From: Neobacillus sp. PS2-9
GTDB lineage: Bacteria; Bacillota; Bacilli; Bacillales; Cytobacillaceae
Reading direction: 5' to 3'
Assembly (NCBI RefSeq): GCF_030915525.1
Contig: NZ_CP133269.1
Span: 1,637,001-1,701,000, forward strand
DNA length: 64,000 nucleotides
Position numbers and translations under genes: made by a program
The notes under the pieces: model-generated
What the model was told of the DNA's origin: nothing
The model's input: only the letters and a program-made list of their open reading frames with translations
Databases searched by the model: none
Part shown: positions 55,389-63,578 of the stretch, one piece after another
Layout of the letters: every line of letters begins with the position of its first letter
How positions within the stretch are numbered: position 1 is the first letter of the stretch

Positions 55389-56273
55389 ATGAAAATAGAC
55401 GGCGTTTTTTCTGGAGGGGGCATAAAGGGGTTTGCTCTAATTGGCGCTTACGAAGAAATTGAAAGTAGAGGACTGCAGTTTGTAAGAGTAGCGGGTACAA
55501 GTGCAGGTTCCATTGTTGCTGCCTTAATCGCTGCTGGCTACACGAGTAAAGAAATATATCAATTAATGGATGAACTTGATTTAACACAATTACTCGATCC
55601 TCGAAAATTGGTTATTCCTTTTCCATTTGCAAAATGGTTGTTAGTTTATTGGAAGTTAGGACTATATAAAGGAAATGAACTTGAGAAATGGTTGAAAGAG
55701 AAGCTCGAAGCCAAAGGGTTAAGAACCTTTTCAGACCTACCACCGGATGCACTTAGAGTGATAGCATCAGACCTCTCAAATGGACAAATGGTTGTCCTTC
55801 CAAATGATTTACCGAAATTCGGGATTTCTCCTGGTTCTTTTTCCATTGCAAAAGCGATTAGAATGAGCTGTAGTGTTCCTTATTTTTTTGAACCCGTTCG
55901 ATTACGATCAATGGATGGAGTAAACATTTTGGTAGATGGAGGAGTATTAAGCAATTTTCCTATGTGGCTATTCGATCAGGAAAATGTTCAAAAGATGAGG
56001 CCTGTTCTTGGCATTAAGTTAAGTGTTAGCGATTATGAGCACGAGAAGCATAAAATAAAAAATGGGATTCAACTATTTGGTGCATTATTTGAGACGATGA
56101 AGGATGCCCATGATTCAAGATACATCTCCAAAAAACATGTGAAGAACATTATCTTTATTCCTGCAGAAGGTGTTCTTTTAACTGAATTTCATCTTACTGA
56201 GGAAAAAAAACGGAGATTGATTGATGTAGGTCGGGAGCAGGCAAAGAATTTTTTGGATAAGTGGTGTTATTAG
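55389..56273 (+). CDS. yqhO: Patatin-like phospholipase YqhO
   Basis: A 294-residue patatin-family acyl hydrolase. The oxyanion loop GGGIKGFALIG, the nucleophile elbow GTSAGS and the catalytic Asp in DGGVLSNFP are intact, so it is probably active on phospholipids or lysolipids. The substrate is unknown. The ATG at 55389 has TAGGAGTGG upstream; a longer frame beginning at 55338 is less likely. B. subtilis YqhO is in this place. Confidence 0.86.
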   Translation: MKIDGVFSGGGIKGFALIGAYEEIESRGLQFVRVAGTSAGSIVAALIAAGYTSKEIYQLMDELDLTQLLDPRKLVIPFPFAKWLLVYWKLGLYKGNELEKWLKEKLEAKGLRTFSDLPPDALRVIASDLSNGQMVVLPNDLPKFGISPGSFSIAKAIRMSCSVPYFFEPVRLRSMDGVNILVDGGVLSNFPMWLFDQENVQKMRPVLGIKLSVSDYEHEKHKIKNGIQLFGALFETMKDAHDSRYISKKHVKNIIFIPAEGVLLTEFHLTEEKKRRLIDVGREQAKNFLDKWCY

Positions 56274-56286
56274 TAGCTGTAGAAAG

Positions 56287-56326
56287 AAAAAATCGAGTGT
56301 CTAAAAGGACGCTCGATTTTTCTTTT
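56287..56326. terminator. Bidirectional terminator between yqhO and yqhP
   Basis: AAAAATCGAGTGTC and GACGCTCGATTTTT pair around a short loop, with T runs on both strands. Confidence 0.82.
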
Positions 56327-56693
56327 TCCCCTTTTTCCCGTCAATGACGGTTAAATGAGCAGGAGATTTCTTTTTTGTCTTGTTGCTTTTCTTTAATGTT
56401 GTTAACGTCCCAAGAGAAGAGCTTTTCATAGTAGCGTCTCCGCTCTTTTGCTGTAATCGTTTTTTTGATTTTTTCGCTGCTTTAAGAAATGCCCGCTGCT
56501 CTTTTTTCTGAGGGCTCGAAATTGAAAATTTACGAACAAGAAAATAAATAGCTAAACCGATCAATGCGATGATAGCAATTCTCTGAATGAAACCGGCAGG
56601 GTTAGCTGTAAATGAACCGAATAGGCCAACCAGAGCTAAAATGACAAGTCCACCAATGACAAAAAATGATGTCCGATTTTTCAAGAAAGCCAC
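56301..56693 (-). CDS. yqhP: YqhP/SA1362-family small membrane protein
   Basis: A 130-residue protein with two hydrophobic helices (FFVIGGLVILALVGLFGSF and IAIIALIGLAIYFLV) followed by a highly basic, Lys/Ser-rich cytoplasmic tail of about 70 residues. The pattern fits SA1362/YqhP. GGAGGTGG stands ahead of the ATG. Function is unknown. The stop overlaps the shared terminator. Confidence 0.78.
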   Translation of the reverse strand: MAFLKNRTSFFVIGGLVILALVGLFGSFTANPAGFIQRIAIIALIGLAIYFLVRKFSISSPQKKEQRAFLKAAKKSKKRLQQKSGDATMKSSSLGTLTTLKKSNKTKKKSPAHLTVIDGKKGKKKNRASF

Positions 56694-56751
56694 CTCCCTA
56701 AGAGCATCTTAAGCATTTTTTTCCTCTTTTAAACACTGTAGAATAAAAGAT

Positions 56752-57696
56752 TTAGACAATTTCCTCACTTTTCATATCATATTCAGATTCTTTTTCTCTT
56801 TTTAATAATTCTTTAAAGGAAAGAATCGCAACTTCCACTTGGTCATCGTTTGGTTCTTTAGTCGTTAAAAGTTGTAACCAAAGACCTGGAAGGCCTAAGT
56901 ACTTTAAAACAGGTATATCTCTTAGTTTGTTAGTAATTTGTAGGACTTCAAAAGCAATACCTAATACAACAGGTATCAAAAGAAGACGATCCACGACCCT
57001 TAACCAAAGTGGTGTTGTAGGTACCAGCATGTAGACAAATACACCAACAATGACTGTAAATAAGATGAAACTACTGCCACATCGGTAGTGAAGGCGGGAA
57101 TGTGCCTGAACATTTTCAACCGTTAACTCAACACCTGCTTCGAAGGTATTAATTACTTTATGCTCTGCACCATGATATTGAAACACCCTCTTGATAAGAG
57201 GTGTAAGGGAAACAAAATATATATAACAAAGTAGCAACAATAGCTTAAAGAACCCTTCTACAAGGACTTGGGCAAAATCGGATGGAAAAATTGGCTTGGT
57301 TAGTACAGCCAAAAATACAGGTATTAATGTAAAAGCAAATTTTCCAAATAAGAATGAGAGGACCCCAATAACCGCTACCCCAAGATACATAGATAACTTT
57401 GAGACTTCTTTTTCCTTTATGGTCTCATCATCCTTTGGATCGACATCAAATCTCTCTGTGGAAAAGTTTAAGTGCTTTGACCCATTTGCACTTGCTTCAA
57501 TAATTGCGATTATTCCACGAATAAATGGAATCTTTTTTAAGCTTGTTAGGTAAGGGTTTTCCTTACGAGGTAAATGAAAATATTCTACAGAACGATCTTT
57601 CCTGCGAATCGCGGTAACATAATGATGTTTACCGCCAAACATTACGCCTTCCACGACCGCTTGGCCGCCATAAACCGGTTTTTGAGATTTAGACAT
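56752..57696 (-). CDS. yqhQ: DUF1385-family membrane protein YqhQ
   Basis: A 314-residue membrane protein of the DUF1385 family: PVYGGQAVVEGVMFGGKHH at the N-terminus, the FQYHGAEHKVINTFEAG motif with conserved His/Glu residues, and HSRLHYRCGSSF. About four membrane segments. These conserved residues suggest a metal site, but no activity is known. The start is uncertain; ATG 57696 is the likely one, with weak AGGTTGG upstream; TTG or GTG codons a few positions earlier are alternatives. Confidence 0.85.
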   Translation of the reverse strand: MSKSQKPVYGGQAVVEGVMFGGKHHYVTAIRRKDRSVEYFHLPRKENPYLTSLKKIPFIRGIIAIIEASANGSKHLNFSTERFDVDPKDDETIKEKEVSKLSMYLGVAVIGVLSFLFGKFAFTLIPVFLAVLTKPIFPSDFAQVLVEGFFKLLLLLCYIYFVSLTPLIKRVFQYHGAEHKVINTFEAGVELTVENVQAHSRLHYRCGSSFILFTVIVGVFVYMLVPTTPLWLRVVDRLLLIPVVLGIAFEVLQITNKLRDIPVLKYLGLPGLWLQLLTTKEPNDDQVEVAILSFKELLKREKESEYDMKSEEIV

Positions 57697-57978
57697 GGTT
57701 ATTAACACCAACCTATAACAAAGTTGCACAATAGCAGAAAAAGATAAATCTGTTTGTACTTAAATGTATTCTACTAGAAAAATGAAAAAACCTCTAGGAA
57801 TGACATAATTTTTACATTTAAAATCCGTAAAAAATTATTTTCATGCAAGGATTGGAATTCTAAAGGACATAATAATGAAGGAATTTCAGCTTTCTATTTA
57901 TAAAGGAATATGAAGAAGTGAGTAATTTGATGAGAATTCAGTTCCAATTAACAAAAAATGTACGGGGGTTATGACACA

Positions 57979-58476
57979 ATGGTTAAAGAAATAAAGAAGT
58001 CAGATTATCCAAAACCCATGTCTTTTGTTGCACTGGTTTTTTGGACAGGTTTATTTGGAGGAATTTTTTGGGGTACAATTGGTTATATTAGCTATTTTTT
58101 TAATTTTACAGATGTAGCCCCTAATGCCATACTGGAACCTTGGACATTGGGAGATTGGAAAAAAGGATGGCTAGGAACTGTTATTTCTATTTTTCTCATG
58201 GGTGTGTTATCAGTCATTGTTGCATATGTTTATTATTTTACCCTGAGAAAAGTTAAAGGTATATGGTTTGGATGGGGTTACGGGATTGTTTTATTCTTAT
58301 TGATATTTTTTGTTCTTAATCCATTAATTCCAAGTATTAAACCACTTTTTGAATTAAGCAGGGACACGATTATTACTTCAGTATGTTTATTCAGCATATA
58401 TGGGATTTTTATTGGATATTCCATCAATTATGAGTATGAACTTAGTAAAGTACAAGAGAAAGAGGCCACAACGTAA
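57979..58476 (+). CDS. yqhR: YqhR-family membrane protein
   Basis: A 165-residue membrane protein with about four hydrophobic segments (VALVFWTGLFGGIFWGTIGY; GTVISIFLMGVLSVIVAYVYY; YGIVLFLLIFFVLNPLIP; CLFSIYGIFIGYSI). It matches YqhR in location between yqhQ and the peptidase gene. GGGGG precedes the ATG, spaced rather widely. Function unknown. Confidence 0.78.
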   Translation: MVKEIKKSDYPKPMSFVALVFWTGLFGGIFWGTIGYISYFFNFTDVAPNAILEPWTLGDWKKGWLGTVISIFLMGVLSVIVAYVYYFTLRKVKGIWFGWGYGIVLFLLIFFVLNPLIPSIKPLFELSRDTIITSVCLFSIYGIFIGYSINYEYELSKVQEKEATT

Positions 58477-58551
58477 GTTTCGATTAGTCGGATTGGGTAG
58501 GTTGTGATAAAATATTTTTGTCCTCATTGAACAAAAGGAGAGTGGAGAGTA

Positions 58552-59613
58552 ATGGAAAAAATAGAAAAACTAAGATCTTATTTTTCAACACATGGGATTG
58601 ATGGGTTAGTAATAACCAGCCCATTTAATCGCCGCTACATATCAAATTTTACAGGCTCAGCTGGTGTAGTTTTAATTAGTGCGGATAAAGCTTTGTTTAT
58701 TACTGATTTCCGCTATACCGAGCAGGCTTCTAAGCAATGCGAAGGTTTCGAGATTATTAAATTCTCTGGATCCATTCCAGAGGAAGTCGCACAGCAAGCA
58801 AAGAACTTAGGTATTCAAAAGCTTGGATTTGAAGAGGATTTTCTAACTTACTCTTCCTTTAAATTATATGAGAAAGAAATCGAAGCTGAACTTGTCCCGA
58901 TTTCTGGTGTAATTGAAAAGTTACGCTTGATTAAGACTGATGCAGAGATTAAGATATTAAAGGTAGCAGCAGATATTGCTGATGCGGCTTTTAAACATAT
59001 TTTAGACTTCATTCGTCCTGGAAAAACTGAATTAGAGGTATCGAATGAACTAGAGTTCTTTATGAGAAGAGCTGGTGCAACTTCATCATCATTTGATACG
59101 ATTGTTGCTTCCGGGCATCGTTCAGCGCTTCCACATGGTGTTGCTAGCAACAAAGTGATTGAGGCGGGAGATGTTGTTACACTAGACTATGGTGCGTATT
59201 ACAATGGATATGTTTCTGATATAACTAGGACAGTTGCTGTTGGAGAACCTGATGCAAAGCTAAAAGAAATTTATGAAATTGTTTTTGAAGCACAGGCTCG
59301 AGGTATGGCTGGAATTAAGCCTGGAATGACGGGTAAGCAAGCAGATGCACTAACAAGAGACTACATAACAGAAAAAGGTTATGGGGAATATTTTGGGCAT
59401 TCAACTGGGCACGGTATAGGTCTTGAGGTACATGAAGGCCCTGGTCTTTCAACGAAATCAGATATTATTTTAGAACCAGGTATGGTTGTAACCTGTGAAC
59501 CGGGTATTTATATCCCAGGCCTTGGCGGTGTTCGGATCGAGGACGATACATTGATTACTGCTACTCACAATGAGGCACTTACTCATTCTACAAAAGAACT
59601 AATTATATTGTAA
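58552..59613 (+). CDS. yqhT: Xaa-Pro peptidase, M24 family
   Basis: A 353-residue cytoplasmic aminopeptidase. The N-terminal creatinase-like domain (FNRRYISNFTGSAGVVLI) is followed by the pita-bread catalytic domain with dimetal ligands in DYGAYYNGYVSDITRT (two Asp), GHSTGHGIG (His), CEPGIYI (Glu) and GVRIEDD (Glu). It removes N-terminal residues next to proline. It is followed 21 bases later by efp, and the pair is conserved in many Firmicutes; EF-P relieves stalling at prolines, so the pairing is thematically apt. Confidence 0.93.
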   Translation: MEKIEKLRSYFSTHGIDGLVITSPFNRRYISNFTGSAGVVLISADKALFITDFRYTEQASKQCEGFEIIKFSGSIPEEVAQQAKNLGIQKLGFEEDFLTYSSFKLYEKEIEAELVPISGVIEKLRLIKTDAEIKILKVAADIADAAFKHILDFIRPGKTELEVSNELEFFMRRAGATSSSFDTIVASGHRSALPHGVASNKVIEAGDVVTLDYGAYYNGYVSDITRTVAVGEPDAKLKEIYEIVFEAQARGMAGIKPGMTGKQADALTRDYITEKGYGEYFGHSTGHGIGLEVHEGPGLSTKSDIILEPGMVVTCEPGIYIPGLGGVRIEDDTLITATHNEALTHSTKELIIL

Positions 59614-59634
59614 TGAATTTTAGGAGGAACTTAC

Positions 59635-60192
59635 ATGATTTCTGTTAACGATTTTAAAACAGGGTTAACAATTGAAGTAGATAACGGTCTATGGAGAGTT
59701 ATTGATTTCCAACACGTAAAGCCAGGTAAAGGTGCCGCTTTTGTCCGTTCTAAACTACGTAACCTTCGTAATGGAGCAATTCAAGAAAAAACATTCCGTG
59801 CTGGTGAGAAAGTAGAAAAAGCGCAGATTGATAACCGCAAAATGCAATACCTTTATGCTAGCGGCGACCAACACGTATTTATGGATATGGAATCCTACGA
59901 ACAAGTGGAACTACCTGCTAACAACATTGAGTATGAATTAAAGTTCTTAAAAGAAAACATGGAAGTTCACATCATGATGTTTGGTCATGAAACACTTGGA
60001 GTGGAATTGCCAAACACAGTTGTTTTAGAAGTTACTGAAACTGAACCAGGAATTAAAGGTGACACAGCTTCAGGCGGAACGAAGCCTGCTATCCTTGAAA
60101 CAGGACTAAGCGTTCAAGTTCCATTCTTTATTAACCAAGGGGATAAATTAATTATCAATACAACTGAAGCATCTTATGTTTCAAGAGCATAA
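59635..60192 (+). CDS. efp: Translation elongation factor P
   Basis: A 185-residue ribosome-associated factor that promotes peptide bond formation at polyproline stretches. The three beta-barrel domains fit the standard EF-P length. The conserved modified Lys is K32 in [10 protein letters not shown]; in Bacillus it carries a 5-aminopentanol group. TAGGAGG precedes the ATG. It is cotranscribed with the M24 peptidase gene and ends in a strong terminator. Confidence 0.96.
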   Translation: MISVNDFKTGLTIEVDNGLWRVIDFQHVKPGKGAAFVRSKLRNLRNGAIQEKTFRAGEKVEKAQIDNRKMQYLYASGDQHVFMDMESYEQVELPANNIEYELKFLKENMEVHIMMFGHETLGVELPNTVVLEVTETEPGIKGDTASGGTKPAILETGLSVQVPFFINQGDKLIINTTEASYVSRA

Positions 60193-60208
60193 TAAACGTA
60201 AAACTCGT

Positions 60209-60246
60209 AAGCCTTAGTCCGAAATATCGGATTAAGGCTTTTTTAC
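60209..60246 (+). terminator. Rho-independent terminator after efp
   Basis: AAGCCTTAGTCCGA and TCGGATTAAGGCTT pair around a four-base loop (one G-T) and are followed by T6. Confidence 0.86.
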
Positions 60247-60344
60247 TGGGATTCAAACAATCTTTAACAATTTCTCCATAGTTTCTGCTAAGTTTCTGCA
60301 CATTTATTTTTTACATTAATGGTGTAGACAATATAAAGGAGAAG

Positions 60345-60848
60345 ATGAACATGAACATGACGCATTATATGGGATTATTAGCAGACAATCAGCCGTGGAA
60401 TTTAATTATCTTTATGGCCATTCCGGTTATATGTGCTGAAACTATAGCCATCACAGAACTCGGTATACTATTTACAAGAAATTTAGGTGGTACCTTAAGA
60501 AAAGTAAATAAGGTAGTTAGTATATTTGCAGGTTTATATTTCACAGGAATTTTCCTTTACTTAATGAAGACAGCCTATATCCCATTAACAATAAATGGTG
60601 AATGGAAGGGCTGGATTGATGTAGTTGCGGTTACCTTTTACCTTTTAGGAATCGTACCATTACTAGGTATGGCACTCCTTGATATGGGGATCATTTACAA
60701 AAATAGAACCGATGAACAAAAACTGAAAATCCATTCGTTTTTTGTGGGCATGTTCCTTGTTGTTGCACACGTAGCGATGATTTTCGGGATGGTTGATCCC
60801 TCTATTGGATCAAGCAGCCATTCCGGGCATGACATGATGAATATGTAG
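60345..60848 (+). CDS. Small multi-helix membrane protein (DUF6803-like)
   Basis: A 167-residue membrane protein with four hydrophobic segments (LIIFMAIPVICAETIAITEL; VVSIFAGLYFTGIFLYL; VAVTFYLLGIVPLLGMALL; FVGMFLVVAHVAMIFGMV). The Met/His-rich N- and C-termini (MNMNMTHYMG and HSGHDMMNM), with His residues in the helices, suggest metal or heme contacts, which is inference. I believe it belongs to the family annotated as DUF6803, but this needs a profile search. AAAGGAG precedes the ATG, and ATG 60351 is equally possible. It is the first gene of the region beyond efp that departs from the reference order. Confidence 0.65.
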   Translation: MNMNMTHYMGLLADNQPWNLIIFMAIPVICAETIAITELGILFTRNLGGTLRKVNKVVSIFAGLYFTGIFLYLMKTAYIPLTINGEWKGWIDVVAVTFYLLGIVPLLGMALLDMGIIYKNRTDEQKLKIHSFFVGMFLVVAHVAMIFGMVDPSIGSSSHSGHDMMNM

Positions 60849-61007
60849 TCTGTTATCAAAGCGGAGCCTCTCTACCATTTGAATATATTATTTTTACTTT
60901 TACTATCATAAAAACTTCACTAAATAGTAAGAATTTACAACCGTTAGGCAAATTAGTTTTTGCTAAAATAAACTAGTAAATATATTCATGGAAGGGGTGA
61001 ACTGATT

Positions 61008-61454
61008 ATGAAACGAATCACATCTTTTTTGTTCCTCTTCATTTTAATTGCGATCGTAGCAGCGGGTTGTAGTTCAAAAATGGAAGACGTTACCCTCGAT
61101 AAAAAGCATAAACCATTACCTGATTATGTATTGAATTCTTCAGAAAAGATTCAAGAGACATATGTTTTGGCTGCAACGTATCCGGAGGTAATAGCACAGG
61201 TACCATGCTATTGCGGATGTTTTGCCCAAGATGGTCATAAAAGTAATCTAGATTGTTATATTGATGAAATGGGTCCAGATAATGCTGTAAAAGAATGGGA
61301 CTCCATGAGTATATCGTGAGACGTCTGTATAGATATCGCCCGGGAGGCGATCGAAATGCATCTTGACGGTAAAAGTCCTAAGAAGATTTATCAGTTGATT
61401 ACAGAAAAATATAAAGACTTTGGGGAACCAACTCCAACACCTGAGCCAAAGTAA
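61008..61454 (+). CDS. PCYCGC-motif lipoprotein with in-frame TGA: probable selenoprotein
   Basis: A 148-residue lipoprotein if the TGA at 61317-61319 is read as selenocysteine (residue 104); 103 residues if it is a stop. The signal peptide ends at the lipobox VAAGC (C21). The core has PCYCGC (residues 66-71), H77 and C83. After the TGA the frame continues DVCIDIAREAIEMHLDGKS and ends at TAA 61452. The TGA thus forms U-x-x-C (U104, C107), where the family as I recall it has C-x-x-C, a redox motif. The TAA overlaps TAAGGAG, the ribosome site of the next gene at 61465; stopping at the TGA would leave an unexplained 145-base gap. A hairpin follows the TGA. Alternative: an inactivating nonsense mutation, or a sequencing error. 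Confidence 0.78.
61317..61351 (+). promoter_or_regulatory. Candidate bacterial SECIS element
   Basis: The TGA is followed by a six-base-pair hairpin, ATCGCC (61335-61340) and GGCGAT (61346-61351), with loop CGGGA. The loop guanines lie 23-25 bases after the TGA, inside the usual 16-37 base window for bacterial SECIS hairpins. GACG at 61365-61368 can pair with CGTC at 61322-61325 to extend the structure. SelB binding is inferred. Confidence 0.55.
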
Positions 61455-61464
61455 GGAGTAACCC

Positions 61465-62118
61465 ATGAAAAAGATATTAATCGGAAGTTATATTTTGATT
61501 ATTATTGGAATTATTGTCTGCATAAATAATAGTCACTTGTTTGAAGGGAATAGCTCCAAAGCTGTTACGGCGGGTGAAAAACTGTATAAAAAAAACTGTC
61601 TTGTTTGTCATGGAGAAACCGGTAGAGGTGAAGGGGCAAACGCAGGGACAGCCATTAACAGTCAGAAATTTTTAAGTTCCGTTTCTGATAAAGACTTGTA
61701 TAATTATGTTAAATATGGACGCGAAGGTACAGGCATGCCTGCGTATGGACCAAGATTGTCAGAAAAACAGTTAACTAATCTGGTTGCTTTTATGAGAGAT
61801 TGGCAAACAGAAGAAATGAAGTTTGATGTTCCTAAAACCATTGCAGGGGACCTAGAACGTGGAAAAACACAATATAATTTATATTGTCTTAATTGTCACG
61901 GTGAAGCGGGTGCTGGAAAATTAAAAATGGGAACAACATTAGCTAGTCCACAGTATTTAAAGTATACAAGCGATAAGCAAATTTGGATTAGCACGGCTTA
62001 CGGCAGAAAGGAAACGCGTATGGGTCCGTCATTAAAGGGACTTGAAGGGGCTCGTCAGCTTAAAAAAGACGACATTACGGATATCGTGACATATATTCGG
62101 TCCCTTGAACAGAAATAA
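61465..62118 (+). CDS. Membrane-anchored diheme cytochrome c
   Basis: A 217-residue protein with one N-terminal membrane anchor (about residues 4-22) and two c-type cytochrome domains. Heme attachment sites are CLVCHGE and CLNCHGE, and Met ligands are probably in GMPAYG and TRMGPS. It would carry electrons on the outer face of the membrane. AAGGAG lies at the stop codon of the upstream lipoprotein, so the two are coupled. The electron donor and acceptor are not identified. Confidence 0.88.
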   Translation: MKKILIGSYILIIIGIIVCINNSHLFEGNSSKAVTAGEKLYKKNCLVCHGETGRGEGANAGTAINSQKFLSSVSDKDLYNYVKYGREGTGMPAYGPRLSEKQLTNLVAFMRDWQTEEMKFDVPKTIAGDLERGKTQYNLYCLNCHGEAGAGKLKMGTTLASPQYLKYTSDKQIWISTAYGRKETRMGPSLKGLEGARQLKKDDITDIVTYIRSLEQK

Positions 62119-62121
62119 GAA

Positions 62122-62167
62122 AAGTAAAACCCTGAATCCGACTGGATCCAGGGTTTTACTTTTTTTA
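62122..62167 (+). terminator. Rho-independent terminator after the cytochrome c gene
   Basis: AGTAAAACCCTG and CAGGGTTTTACT pair, with an additional inner ATCC/GGAT pairing, and are followed by T6. Confidence 0.85.
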
Positions 62168-62514
62168 AAATAGAATTTCCTACGATAAATTGTAAAAATA
62201 ACAAGGTTTAACAAAAAGTTCATTTTCCAACCGGATAGTAAAAAAGGATTAGGTTTATAGTACTCAATAGAGAGTCTATCTGTGAAATAGGGACTAGAAA
62301 TTTTAGTCTACCAATCTAAATTATTGAGAATCTAATAAATGTGAACATTTTGTGGTGGTTTTTTGACGAAATCGCAACGATTTTAACCCTTTAACAAAAT
62401 GTACAAAAGTGGTTCAACAACGAGGGGCTGATAACGATTATATTTATTTCAAAGAGGACTATAGTGGAAATTAATGCTACATCGTGATAAGAATTCCACT
62501 CAAGGAGGATAAAT
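62168..62514. other. AT-rich intergenic region between two units
   Basis: This stretch has no credible gene. It contains a small inverted repeat (GACTA...TAGTC near 62293-62310) and generally AT-rich sequence that must hold the promoter of the downstream gene. No convincing operator for a known regulator was found; TGTGAACATTTTGTGG near 62341 is only half of an Fnr-like box. Confidence 0.4.
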
Positions 62515-63564
62515 ATGCTTAAGAAAAAATTATTCGCATTTTTCGTTATTGTATTATTTGTATCTAGTTACATGATCCCAAAGGCAAGTGCGGAAATGAC
62601 ATTTCAAGCGGAGAAGTTCCCATTTAAAGAAATGCAAATTCAAGTAATGCCTGAATTTGATTACCCTGAGGGATGGTCAAGAGATATTCCTTCCTTATTA
62701 GTAGGCCAGTACGGAACAATTACAAATAAGAGCGGCCAAGATTATGACGGAAAAATAGAAATTCCAGTACCAGCAATGGAAAAAGGATTTGAGGCCAATC
62801 TAGTAGCAGAATTTCCAGAAGAAAATAAGCCGGAAGTACAGCGGCCTTATGATGTGGATAAAGAAAAAGGAATTATTTCTTGGAAACCAGCAAAAGCAAT
62901 AAAAAATAACGAAACATACAAATTTGTCATCGAATACTATACCAAATCCGTTGAAGTTAAAAACAAAAAAAGTTTTACATATGAACTTATTCATAAGGCT
63001 GATATTGAACTATTAGATGTCATCTTTTATGCTCCAATGAATGCGAAGGATATCCAACTTGAGCCGAAAGCAGATAATAATTCAAAAAGTGAATATGGTG
63101 AGGAACTCTATTACTACCAATATAAAAATGTAAAAGCCGGAGATAATTTGAAGTATTCCTTCTCATATAAGAAAGACGGGACAGAATCTACCATGGAGGC
63201 GATTAACAAACAACAGCCCCCAAATGATGAAAACCACAGTGGTGTGACTGCGACAGACCAAGTGAAAAGTGGAGGATCTAAAAACACAACACGTCCAATC
63301 ATTGGAGTTGGAGGAGCATCAATCATTGGGATTGCGATCATTATTGCTGGTCTCTTTGTTTTCTTGGGGTTAAAGGGACATACACAATCGTCCAAAGCAG
63401 CAGCTAAGAGTTCAAAACATACTAAACAACAGCCGAAGAAAACGTCTGTCAAAAAAGAAGATAAGTCAACAAATGCTGAAGAAAAGAAAGAACTGCGTAA
63501 AAAGCTTTTAACCGGAAAGATAGACCAAGAAATGTACGAAGAAGAAATGAAAAAACTTATCTAA
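62515..63564 (+). CDS. Secreted/membrane protein with SHOCT-like C-terminus
   Basis: A 349-residue protein with a signal peptide (about residues 1-26, ending KASAE), a beta-rich extracytoplasmic domain, a hydrophilic linker rich in Gln, Gly and Ser, a membrane helix (about residues 262-286, GVGGASIIGIAIIIAGLFVFLGL), then a Lys-rich stretch and a SHOCT-like end (ELRKKLLTGKIDQEMYEEEM). CAAGGAGG precedes the ATG. The function is unknown; because it is followed 14 bases later by a CcmE-type gene, a role in cytochrome or heme assembly is possible. Confidence 0.72.
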   Translation: MLKKKLFAFFVIVLFVSSYMIPKASAEMTFQAEKFPFKEMQIQVMPEFDYPEGWSRDIPSLLVGQYGTITNKSGQDYDGKIEIPVPAMEKGFEANLVAEFPEENKPEVQRPYDVDKEKGIISWKPAKAIKNNETYKFVIEYYTKSVEVKNKKSFTYELIHKADIELLDVIFYAPMNAKDIQLEPKADNNSKSEYGEELYYYQYKNVKAGDNLKYSFSYKKDGTESTMEAINKQQPPNDENHSGVTATDQVKSGGSKNTTRPIIGVGGASIIGIAIIIAGLFVFLGLKGHTQSSKAAAKSSKHTKQQPKKTSVKKEDKSTNAEEKKELRKKLLTGKIDQEMYEEEMKKLI

Positions 63565-63578
63565 TGAGGTGAGAGTGA

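Noticed and set aside
61008..61319. Lipoprotein read as ending at the first TGA (103 residues)
   Set aside because: The continued frame, the U-x-x-C motif, the hairpin and the operon spacing argue against a true stop. It remains possible if the genome lacks selenocysteine genes.
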